Notes under the pieces: model-generated
The model's database searches: none
Told to the model about the DNA's origin: nothing
Seen by the model: only the letters and a program-made list of their open reading frames with translations
Shown: piece by piece, positions 1 through 5,425 of the stretch
Layout of the letters: each line of letters begins with the position of its first letter
Position numbering within the stretch: the first letter of the stretch is position 1
Program-made: the position numbers and the translations under genes
Source of the DNA: Clostridiales bacterium
Lineage (GTDB): Bacteria > Bacillota > Clostridia > Peptostreptococcales > JAAYPU01
Assembly: GCA_012519645.1 (NCBI GenBank)
Contig: JAAYPU010000148.1
Coordinates: 1-5,425, forward strand
Direction: 5' to 3'
DNA length: 5,425 nt

Positions 1-605
1 AGACTTTTTTTAGGAGGGTTTTTCGTTTCCACTGCCGGCACACCTATGGGAATTAATGCACAAAGCATATAACCGTCTTTCTTGAATCCCAACAGATTTT
101 CCAAATCAGCACCTGAATGGTTAATGCTCGTCATCCAGCAGCCTCCATATCCCATACTTGCAGCTGCCAATAACAGGTTTTCTATGGCAGCACCTATGCT
201 CTGTTTCCCCGGATTTGCTTTTATCATGCGCTCCATCATTTCTTTTGTTTTATCGTTATTTAATAATTCCTCACTAAATTTTATACCATATTCTCCGGCA
301 AATACCGCAATAACCACCGGCGCTTTCTCGATAAAAACTGAGAATCTTGAAAACCTGCGATAGGATTCCGCTTTTTCCTCCGGTAATATAGATGCCATTT
401 TGAGCACATTTTTACTGATTATGTCGGTCATCTTTTTAATAACAGTTTTATTTTTAACCACAACAAAATGCCAGTTCTGAGCATTTGTACCTGAAGGCGC
501 TTTCCCGGCGGCAGAAATTATTTCCTTGATATCTTCAATGGGAATATCCTTATCAGCAAAATCTCTTACACTGACCCTATTATTAATAAAATCCAAATTA
601 GCCAT
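1..605 (-). CDS. Nitroreductase-family FMN oxidoreductase (3' end cut off by the window)
   Basis: Probable cytosolic flavoprotein that uses NAD(P)H to reduce nitroaromatics, quinones or flavins; the substrate cannot be told from sequence. 201 residues are readable without a stop, close to the usual length of about 170-220, so only a short C-terminal tail is missing. Family landmarks seen: the FMN-phosphate region VSVRDF (residues 11-16), APSGTNAQNWHF (36-47) matching the family's A-PSG-N-QPW-F pattern, the helix QSIGAAIENLLLAA (135-148), GYGGCW (152-157), and the late strand PIGVP (186-190), followed by a basic KNPPKK stretch typical of the C-terminus. Two ATGs lie in frame, at 611 and 605. 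AGGAGG at 615-620 is only 3 nt from the first but 9 nt from the second, so 605 is preferred. It follows the ATPase gene by 17 nt with no visible promoter or terminator between, so it is probably the third gene of that operon. Family certain, substrate unknown. Confidence 0.9.
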   Translation of the reverse strand, partial: MANLDFINNRVSVRDFADKDIPIEDIKEIISAAGKAPSGTNAQNWHFVVVKNKTVIKKMTDIISKNVLKMASILPEEKAESYRRFSRFSVFIEKAPVVIAVFAGEYGIKFSEELLNNDKTKEMMERMIKANPGKQSIGAAIENLLLAAASMGYGGCWMTSINHSGADLENLLGFKKDGYMLCALIPIGVPAVETKNPPKKS

Positions 606-614
606 AGCCATATT

Positions 615-620
615 CCTCCT
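615..620 (-). promoter_or_regulatory. Ribosome binding site of the nitroreductase gene
   Basis: On the minus strand this reads AGGAGG, a perfect Shine-Dalgarno core, just after the stop codon of the ATPase gene (TAA at 623-625). Its spacing decides the start: 9 nt to the ATG at 605 and only 3 nt to the ATG at 611. The site lies within reach of ribosomes terminating on the ATPase, so the two genes may be translationally coupled. Confidence 0.75.
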
Positions 621-622
621 TT

Positions 623-2881
623 TTATATTATAGCAAAATGTATATCCGAGTATTTCTTTAAATATTCCATCTCCCTTTTTTGGCAGCTGAATAGAATTAT
701 CTGATTCGTCCCGGAATATTCATATAGATATTCCAGAGCGGAAAACAGGCGCTCTTCATCATATTGAACAAAGGCATCATCTAAAATAACAGGGAGCTTC
801 TTATTGATCTTTTCGGCAATAGCTTCCGCAATTCCCATTCTGACTGAAAAATAGATCTGATCCCATGTACCATTGCTGAAATATTCCGCGCTTCTTATTT
901 CCTTTGTTGCTTTATCCGATATCTTGACTTCAAATTCTTTTGAAATCATTATATCATCATATTTTTTTGATGTTATTTTATCCAATACTTTAGATGCTGA
1001 ATTGTTTAGTTTTGAGCCAAACTCCATATGAAATTTTTGAAAGGACTCTTCCAATATATCCAATGCTGTATCCACTGCTTCTCTTTCTTTTTCATATAAA
1101 GCAATTTTTTTCTTCAATAACTCCATCTGGCTCTGAAGGGAAAGAGCTGCATTTTCATAAAGCATGGACAATTCTTGTTTCCTATCCTCAGCCATTTGTT
1201 CCAACTGATCTTTGTAGCTTTCTTCTTCCTTTTTTATGCGTTCGATTATTTCTTTTTGCTGATTATATTTCAATTTTATATGATCATGCTGTTCAATTTT
1301 TTCTTTTAATTCCTCTTTGCTTTTACATCGATACTTTTCAAGAATCTGTTCAATAAAGTCCGCGCTCTTTTTATATAAATCTTCAAATCTCTTCTCTTGA
1401 TTTTCTTTTAATTGTTTTTCTTTCTCTATGAGTATTGTTTGACTTCTTTCGAGGTCAATTTGAATTTTATGGTATTTATCCTTCAATTCCCATTGATTTG
1501 CGGTTCCATGACTCCTATATAACTGATCCAGTTGATTTTCTATGCTTTTCAGCTCATCTGTTAATTTTACTTTGCTATTCTTAATACTCCTTATTTCATT
1601 TGAAAGCTTTTGTATCCTGCTTATAAAAAAGATACAGGGCAAAGCAAATACAAAGACAACAGGCCAGGGCAAATAAGATGTTAATAAAAATGCCGCACCT
1701 ATTAAAATCAGAAAAGACAGCACTAATCCTAATTTATTAGCATTCAACTTATAATTCAAAGGCATTTCCTCAGAAATGTCTGAATGTATCCTTATTTCCT
1801 CTATTCTTTTGAGCATTTTTTCCGATTTTTCAATATCTGCTTTTATCTTTTCTATTTCTTCTTTTTGAAGTATTTCATTTTCTTTCTTTATTTGAGCAAT
1901 TTGCTTCTCGATTTCTTTATTTTTCTCAATTTGTTCAGCGTATGTTTCCATACGTATTTTTTCTTCAATGATCCTTCCTAAATCTTCATTAGCCTGAATG
2001 CTGTTCATCGCTATGATATCCGGCATTTGAGCAAGCTTTTCTTGTTCGTTTTCCATGTCTGACCTTTCCTTCAGTTTCTTTTCAAGTATATTTTCTATAT
2101 TTTTCTGCTGTACTATTTTCGCTTTGACAGCATCCATATTATACTCTCCTATGACATCCTTAAAGGAAAGAATATTTTGCATTTCAGATTCCCAATCAAT
2201 GGTATTATTCTCTGCATGCTCATCAAATGATTGATTTGCTATTTTCAATCTGTTAAATACTTCAAATTTTTTATCATATTCTTCTTTTAGCTGATCTATG
2301 ATTCCCGGTTTTCTTTGCGTGTTGACCAGACCTTTTCTGTATTCCTCCAAATCTCGTTTTGCCTGGGTATAAGAAACGCTGGCATCTCCGGTGCCCTGCA
2401 GATTAGTCAAATACCTTATCACTTCATCACTATTTTCTTTCGTGACCTCACAGGACAGCTGCTCAATAAATCCGGTCTTCTCATAAGTGTTCTCATCGAT
2501 TTGAAATAAGGTTTTTCCAGGCTTGTCCATTTCATTAAAAGATATTTCTTCGCCTGAAACTCCTTTGATTATTTGTATTTTATCCTGACTCTTTTTTTCT
2601 CCAAAGCTTCTCTTAATAATATAAATCATGCCATTTTCTTCTATTTGTATTTCACCGGAAGCAATATTGTTACCCCATGGCATATACCGCTTCCTATCGT
2701 TGTCGCGTATGCTCTCCTTTCTGGAAGACGGAAAACCATACAGCATCGATTTTATAAAAGAAAGAATAGTACTCTTGCCAGCCTCGTTTCTACCATATAT
2801 AACATTCATTCCTTCAGCAAAATCAATTTCAAAATCTTTCAGCTTTCCAAAATAGTTGATCGATATTTTAGATAGATGCAT
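623..2881 (-). CDS. Rad50/SbcC-like ATPase of the YhaN type, with a membrane hairpin inside the coiled coil
   Basis: Predicted ATPase subunit of a nuclease-ATPase complex that handles DNA ends; 752 residues from the chosen start. Seen in order: an N-terminal half with Walker A GRNEAGKST (30-38) and a Q-loop glutamine in FIEQLS (Q141); a charged coiled-coil arm (about 255-370); two adjacent hydrophobic segments (384-400 and 404-420) joined by a short turn; a second coiled-coil arm (about 421-605); then the C-terminal ATPase half with signature-like FSNGTWDQ (668-675), Walker B PVILDDAF (697-704) and a terminal FSCQKRE (731-737). No CXXC zinc hook is present. The switch position after the last strand is Gln734, where related ATPases usually have His. 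The protein is shorter than B. subtilis YhaN (about 960 residues, from memory). An upstream in-frame ATG at 2911 exists, but AAAGGA at 2891-2896 lies 9 nt before the ATG at 2881, and MHLSKISINYFG is the usual family beginning. The gene overlaps the nuclease gene by 14 nt, implying coupled translation and a shared complex. Confidence 0.9.
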   Translation of the reverse strand: MHLSKISINYFGKLKDFEIDFAEGMNVIYGRNEAGKSTILSFIKSMLYGFPSSRKESIRDNDRKRYMPWGNNIASGEIQIEENGMIYIIKRSFGEKKSQDKIQIIKGVSGEEISFNEMDKPGKTLFQIDENTYEKTGFIEQLSCEVTKENSDEVIRYLTNLQGTGDASVSYTQAKRDLEEYRKGLVNTQRKPGIIDQLKEEYDKKFEVFNRLKIANQSFDEHAENNTIDWESEMQNILSFKDVIGEYNMDAVKAKIVQQKNIENILEKKLKERSDMENEQEKLAQMPDIIAMNSIQANEDLGRIIEEKIRMETYAEQIEKNKEIEKQIAQIKKENEILQKEEIEKIKADIEKSEKMLKRIEEIRIHSDISEEMPLNYKLNANKLGLVLSFLILIGAAFLLTSYLPWPVVFVFALPCIFFISRIQKLSNEIRSIKNSKVKLTDELKSIENQLDQLYRSHGTANQWELKDKYHKIQIDLERSQTILIEKEKQLKENQEKRFEDLYKKSADFIEQILEKYRCKSKEELKEKIEQHDHIKLKYNQQKEIIERIKKEEESYKDQLEQMAEDRKQELSMLYENAALSLQSQMELLKKKIALYEKEREAVDTALDILEESFQKFHMEFGSKLNNSASKVLDKITSKKYDDIMISKEFEVKISDKATKEIRSAEYFSNGTWDQIYFSVRMGIAEAIAEKINKKLPVILDDAFVQYDEERLFSALEYLYEYSGTNQIILFSCQKREMEYLKKYSDIHFAII

Positions 2882-4001
2882 CAAAATCAATCCTTTCTCC
2901 ATTAAGTGCATTGATTCCGATTTTCAGAGCTCTTTTATATAAATCCACATTTTCTTCTTCAGACTCATTGATTATTCTGCGCATTTTATTGAAAAATACA
3001 TTTTTCAATGTGTCGTCGCTTAATTCCCTGCTTAAATCAATGCTATAGGATGTTTCATTGATGATTTTAATATTAAAGACCATATCCTCAAGCTTATTTT
3101 TTATTATTTCGGAATTTATATTAAAATCCTCGGATATTTCTCCTGTCAATATGATTTTGTAGAAATTCTTCTGAGAATCATCATTCAAAACATCTTTAAT
3201 TTTTGCGGCTATTTCATCATATGTGCAGACAGACGAAATATCGACCTGATATTCCATATAAGCTCTTTTATTGATTGGCAGAAACTCCATTTGACAATAA
3301 TTTTTTGATACTTCTCCTATGAGAATGCCCTTTTGCCCTTTTTCATCAAAGCCTTTTCCCTCAGGCGTTCCTGGATAGCTCCAACAGCTCTTTCCCACTT
3401 TGTTTATGCCGGAAAAGGCGTGAACATGCCCTAAAGCAAGATAATCCAGCTTACTGTTCTCTATGTCGGCAAGAGTTATAGGATTGTATCTGCTGGTACT
3501 TCCCGGAGATACTATTTCTCCATGAATTACCATAATATTTATCTTGCTGTCATCTTCCGCCGTAAATCCTTTCAATAACCCTTTCTCCTGATAAGCTTCA
3601 TTAAAACTTATACCATACACACACAGGTTATATTCGGGGAAATCCACCTTCCCCATGGTATTATCAAAAATATGTACATGCTGGGGCCATATTTCTTTTC
3701 TATAATAATAATTTTTTGACAAGGAATCATGGTTTCCCGCACTGATAAGAACAGGAATATTTTTAATGGTTTGAAGCTTGTTAATGATATGATCCACAGT
3801 AGTCTTTTTAACAGTCTCTCTATCAAACAGGTCACCGCTGATAAGCAATACCTCTACTTTTTCCGCTTTTGCAATATCCACAATCCTTCCAAAGGTTTCT
3901 CTCAGCTCCTCCTGCCTCATATCAGACAGCTGCTCCGAAAGACCTATCAAAGGCGCATCCAGGTGCAAATCGGCACAATGCAGAATTTTAACAGCATTCA
4001 T
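2868..4001 (-). CDS. Mre11/SbcD-like metallophosphoesterase, YhaO-type DNA repair exonuclease
   Basis: Predicted metal-dependent DNA nuclease subunit, 377 residues, close to the roughly 400 usual for YhaO-like proteins. All metallophosphoesterase motifs are present in order: DLHLD (D11, H13), GDLFD (D57), GNHD (N90, H91, D92), the HGE motif (H160) and GHVH (191-194), followed by the conserved YPGTPEGKGFDE strand-turn (209-220). These residues bind two metal ions, normally manganese, in Mre11/SbcD enzymes. Residues after about 235 form a variable C-terminal region likely to serve as capping domain and ATPase contact. The start is ambiguous: ATGs lie at 4010, 4007 and 4001. GGGGG at 4011-4015 is 9 nt from the last and immediately adjacent to the first, and only the last gives the usual short lead-in to the first motif, so 4001 is preferred. 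It is the first gene of the minus-strand operon, overlaps the ATPase gene by 14 nt, and should act with it. Nuclease family certain; exact polarity and substrate inferred. Confidence 0.92.
   Translation of the reverse strand: MNAVKILHCADLHLDAPLIGLSEQLSDMRQEELRETFGRIVDIAKAEKVEVLLISGDLFDRETVKKTTVDHIINKLQTIKNIPVLISAGNHDSLSKNYYYRKEIWPQHVHIFDNTMGKVDFPEYNLCVYGISFNEAYQEKGLLKGFTAEDDSKINIMVIHGEIVSPGSTSRYNPITLADIENSKLDYLALGHVHAFSGINKVGKSCWSYPGTPEGKGFDEKGQKGILIGEVSKNYCQMEFLPINKRAYMEYQVDISSVCTYDEIAAKIKDVLNDDSQKNFYKIILTGEISEDFNINSEIIKNKLEDMVFNIKIINETSYSIDLSRELSDDTLKNVFFNKMRRIINESEEENVDLYKRALKIGINALNGERIDFDASI
2891..2896 (-). promoter_or_regulatory. Ribosome binding site of the ATPase gene, inside the end of the nuclease gene
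   Basis: The minus strand reads AAAGGA here (GAGAAAGGA with the bases before it), 9 nt upstream of the ATG at 2881. It lies within the last codons of the nuclease gene, so ribosomes finishing the nuclease pass over it. It selects the start at 2881 over the in-frame ATGs at 2911 and 2902. Confidence 0.6.
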
Positions 4002-4031
4002 AATCATCATCCCCCATCATTTATATCAAGA

Positions 4032-4080
4032 AAAAATGTCTGTCATATATTAATACAAAATTATTATATCATACATTTTT
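4032..4080. promoter_or_regulatory. Imperfect inverted repeat in the divergent promoter region, possible operator
   Basis: The arms at 4032-4047 and 4065-4080 match at 13 of 16 positions when one is reverse-complemented. The outer 8 bp are perfect (AAAAATGT against ACATTTTT), and 17 nt of AT-rich sequence separate the arms. The right arm overlaps the proposed minus-strand -10 element and the site lies upstream of feoA, so a protein bound here could control both directions. AT-rich DNA produces such dyads by chance, and no match to a known iron-regulator box is convincing, so this is a tentative call. Confidence 0.3.
4063..4071 (-). promoter_or_regulatory. Extended -10 promoter element for the nuclease-ATPase-nitroreductase operon
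   Basis: Read on the minus strand, the sequence is TGATATAAT: a perfect TATAAT (4068 down to 4063) preceded by the TGn extension recognised by the main sigma factor. No good -35 hexamer sits 16-18 nt upstream, which fits an extended -10 promoter. Transcription would begin near 4056, giving a leader of about 55 nt before the nuclease start at 4001. It is the only strong promoter-like element seen upstream of the operon. Confidence 0.45.
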
Positions 4081-4129
4081 ATTGGAGAGATAACGAAAGA
4101 ACAGATATATAAATCGAGGGCAGAAGATT

Positions 4130-4134
4130 GGAGG
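4130..4134 (+). promoter_or_regulatory. Ribosome binding site of feoA
   Basis: GGAGG lies 11 nt before the ATG at 4146. The spacing is slightly long, but no better site exists. It overlaps the possible TTG start at 4128, which argues against that start and in favour of the ATG. No convincing plus-strand promoter could be identified: a TTG-rich -35 near 4082 with TATATA at 4106 (18-nt spacing) is only a weak candidate. Confidence 0.6.
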
Positions 4135-4145
4135 TATATTTAAAC

Positions 4146-4361
4146 ATGACATTAAATAAAATTAACAGAGGACAAAGATTCAAGATAAAAAATATTAATG
4201 AGAAATCTTCCAGAGAGCAGGCAATCCGGCTTGGATTGTTCGAAGGAGCATATGCCAAATGCATATATAAGCTCCCGTACGGCCCTATAATTGTCAAAGC
4301 CGGAATGCAGGAAATAGCCATAGGAAGGAATTTAGCCAAGAATATCATCATTTCAGTATAA
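4146..4361 (+). CDS. feoA: FeoA, small SH3-like ferrous iron transport protein
   Basis: A 71-residue protein of the size and pattern of FeoA: an opening MTLNKINRGQRFKIKNI strand region (the family's L-x-x-L-x-x-G-x-x-x-x-V/I pattern), a central segment REQAIRLGLFEGAYAKC (29-45) matching the family's RRL-x-x-LG-x-x-x-G turn, then PYGPIIVKAGMQEIAIGRNLA (50-70 region), where family members have P-x-GdPi-x-x-x-g-x-x-x-a-l-R. FeoA folds as a small beta-barrel and is thought to act on the cytosolic side of FeoB, modulating Fe2+ uptake. The gene is followed after 27 nt by a feoB gene in the same direction, so the two form an operon. A TTG at 4128 would add six residues but overlaps the ribosome binding site. 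The usual conserved Arg at the third motif is also present here (GRNLA). Identification rests on both sequence and the feoB neighbour. Confidence 0.88.
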   Translation: MTLNKINRGQRFKIKNINEKSSREQAIRLGLFEGAYAKCIYKLPYGPIIVKAGMQEIAIGRNLAKNIIISV

Positions 4362-4377
4362 ACCATTCTTTGAATTA

Positions 4378-4383
4378 GAGGAG
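4378..4383 (+). promoter_or_regulatory. Ribosome binding site of feoB
   Basis: GAGGAG (within AGAGGAG, 4377-4383) sits 5 nt before the ATG at 4389, in the 27-nt gap after feoA. No stem-loop is visible in the gap, so feoA and feoB are expected on one transcript. Confidence 0.65.
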
Positions 4384-4388
4384 CTGCT

Positions 4389-5425
4389 ATGCAAAAACAT
4401 TCCATATTTGATCAAGACAAGCATAAATCCTCCCCCCCTTTAAAGTTAGTATTGGCGGGAAATCCCAATGTCGGTAAATCAATTTTCTTTAACTATCTTA
4501 CCGGCATTTATGCCGATGTATCTAATTTTCCGGGGACAACAGTCGATTTAAGCATTGGGTATTTTGATAAATATACCGTTATAGACACTCCGGGCGTATA
4601 TGGAATATCTTCTTTTAATGACGAGGAGCGCGTTGCAAGAGACGCTGTGATTCATGCGGATTTGATTTTAAATATAGTTGATGCCGTACATATAGAGCGT
4701 GATCTATTTTTGACCCAGCAAATTATTGATATGGGAAAGCCTCTGATACTCGTGCTCAATATGATGGATGAAGCAGAAAAATACGGTATAGAAATAGATG
4801 CAGAGGCGCTTTCGGAAATTTTAGGTGTTTTGGTGATTCCTGCCTCAGCAGTCAAAGGGATGGGGTTCAGTCAGATTAAAAATGCTGTCCTTAAAGGCGG
4901 CACTATAGGAAACCGGATTCCCGAAATCCAGTATTATATGAATAATGCACGACAATTTGTAACCAATGATGCGGAAGCGATCATGCTGTTAGAAGAAGAT
5001 GAATCCATCATAAAGCGTTATAAATCGGATAAGAGATACTGCTGCCGTGAGCTTTTCTATAATACACGAAGGAATTATGTCAATAAAATCGTTAGCCTCG
5101 TTCAATACAAGGCCAATATAAAGAATTCCAAATTATCCTCTTTCGGAAATCTGATGCTGAATCCTGCAGCAGGTATCCCCATCCTCATATTCATACTATT
5201 TTTGTTATATGAGCTTATCGGAAAAGTAATTGCCCAACATATCGTCGGTATCACAGAAGATATCATTATGGGTACTTATTATTACAATTTTATTATCCAT
5301 ATAACAAGCAATATACTGGACAGCACTACCCTGACAGGTCGTTTGCTTATTGGGGAATTCGGAATTTTAACGATGGTTCCTATCTATATTGCAGGTCTCC
5401 TGCTTCCTTTGGTTATCGGTTTTTA
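4389..5425 (+). CDS. feoB: FeoB-type ferrous iron transporter, N-terminal part (3' end cut off by the window)
   Basis: Inner-membrane Fe2+ permease with a cytosolic GTPase domain; 345 residues are readable, roughly half of a typical FeoB. GTPase motifs in order: G1 GNPNVGKS (24-31), G2/switch I VSNFPGTTVD (44-53), G3 DTPG (66-69), G4 NMMD (124-127, the NMxD form found in FeoB rather than the general NKxD) and G5 SAVKG (153-157). A charged helical segment (about 180-250) links to the membrane domain, which begins with LNPAAGIPIL (257-266), where classical FeoB has a His-Pro. The first membrane helix is about 262-280 and a second hydrophobic stretch starts at GEFGILTM (322-329) and runs off the edge. 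Classical E. coli-type FeoB has DLPG and a G-x-GG-V-type motif at the corresponding places, so this belongs to a divergent FeoB branch. The ATG is supported by GAGGAG 5 nt upstream. Family clear; Fe2+ as substrate is inferred from family and feoA. Confidence 0.88.
   Translation, partial: MQKHSIFDQDKHKSSPPLKLVLAGNPNVGKSIFFNYLTGIYADVSNFPGTTVDLSIGYFDKYTVIDTPGVYGISSFNDEERVARDAVIHADLILNIVDAVHIERDLFLTQQIIDMGKPLILVLNMMDEAEKYGIEIDAEALSEILGVLVIPASAVKGMGFSQIKNAVLKGGTIGNRIPEIQYYMNNARQFVTNDAEAIMLLEEDESIIKRYKSDKRYCCRELFYNTRRNYVNKIVSLVQYKANIKNSKLSSFGNLMLNPAAGIPILIFILFLLYELIGKVIAQHIVGITEDIIMGTYYYNFIIHITSNILDSTTLTGRLLIGEFGILTMVPIYIAGLLLPLVIGF

Noticed and set aside
82..363. A 93-codon plus-strand frame at the left edge
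   Set aside because: It lies entirely opposite the nitroreductase, whose motifs on the minus strand are clear, and it has no recognisable domain.
1784..1981. A Phe/Tyr/Leu-rich plus-strand frame that looks like a small membrane protein
   Set aside because: It is the complement of the Lys/Glu-rich coiled coil of the ATPase: AAA/GAA codons read as TTT/TTC on the other strand. The hydrophobicity is an artefact.
4055..4072. A Fur box upstream of feoA
   Set aside because: Compared with the 7-1-7 pattern TGATAATNATTATCA, only one half-site is approached (TGATATA on the minus strand) and the other half does not match, so it is not listed as a site.
4032..4080. Reading the intergenic dyad as a rho-independent terminator
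   Set aside because: Both flanking genes start here and are transcribed outward, so no transcript would need to end at this place. The stem is AT-rich with a 17-nt loop and would be weak.
3729..4112. A 127-codon plus-strand frame opposite the start of the nuclease gene
   Set aside because: It runs antisense to the metallophosphoesterase motifs, which are clearly real, and its protein has low-complexity composition without known motifs.
4079..4405. A 108-codon open frame on the minus strand covering feoA
   Set aside because: It lies antisense to feoA, whose protein pattern, ribosome binding site and neighbour are convincing. The antisense translation shows no recognisable family and no good ribosome binding site.
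4384..4450. A run of C (about 4431-4438) near the start of feoB as a possible frameshift or phase-variable tract
   Set aside because: The reading frame continues cleanly through the tract into the G1 motif, and eight C in one gene start is too little evidence for phase variation without strain comparison.

Overview
The window looks like a chromosomal segment of a low-GC Firmicute, most likely a clostridium. The evidence is the strongly AT-rich base composition, the purine-rich AGGAGG-type ribosome binding sites, the tight gene packing, and the presence of a YhaO/YhaN-type nuclease-ATPase pair beside a small separate feoA followed by feoB. The assignment to Clostridia is an inference from gene content; no taxonomic marker gene is present.

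Layout: two gene groups are transcribed away from a short AT-rich intergenic region (about 4002-4145). On the minus strand, reading right to left, come (1) a Mre11/SbcD-like metallophosphoesterase (YhaO type, 2868-4001), (2) a Rad50/SbcC/YhaN-like ATPase with a two-helix membrane hairpin in the middle of its coiled coil (623-2881), whose start overlaps the end of the nuclease gene by 14 nt, and (3) a nitroreductase-family flavoprotein (605 to the left edge, 3' end cut off). The 17-nt gap between (2) and (3) makes a three-gene operon likely. On the plus strand come (4) feoA (4146-4361) and (5) the 5' part of a feoB-type ferrous iron transporter (4389 to the right edge, cut off within the membrane domain).

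How they work together: the nuclease and ATPase should form a DNA end-processing complex of the Mre11-Rad50/SbcCD class, but the ATPase has a hydrophobic hairpin and no CXXC zinc hook, which suggests a membrane-attached version. FeoB is the GTPase-coupled Fe2+ permease and FeoA its small SH3-like partner. The nitroreductase probably reduces nitro- or quinone-type compounds with FMN; its presence in the nuclease operon is unexplained. The divergent intergenic region holds a perfect extended -10 promoter for the nuclease operon and a long imperfect dyad (4032-4080) that may be an operator.

No clearly new system is visible. The points most worth a second look are the membrane hairpin and glutamine-for-histidine switch position in the ATPase, the dyad in the shared promoter region, and the divergent GTPase and membrane motifs of FeoB. 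No RNA gene, CRISPR array, mobile element or convincing terminator was found, and there is no gene-free stretch longer than 300 bases.
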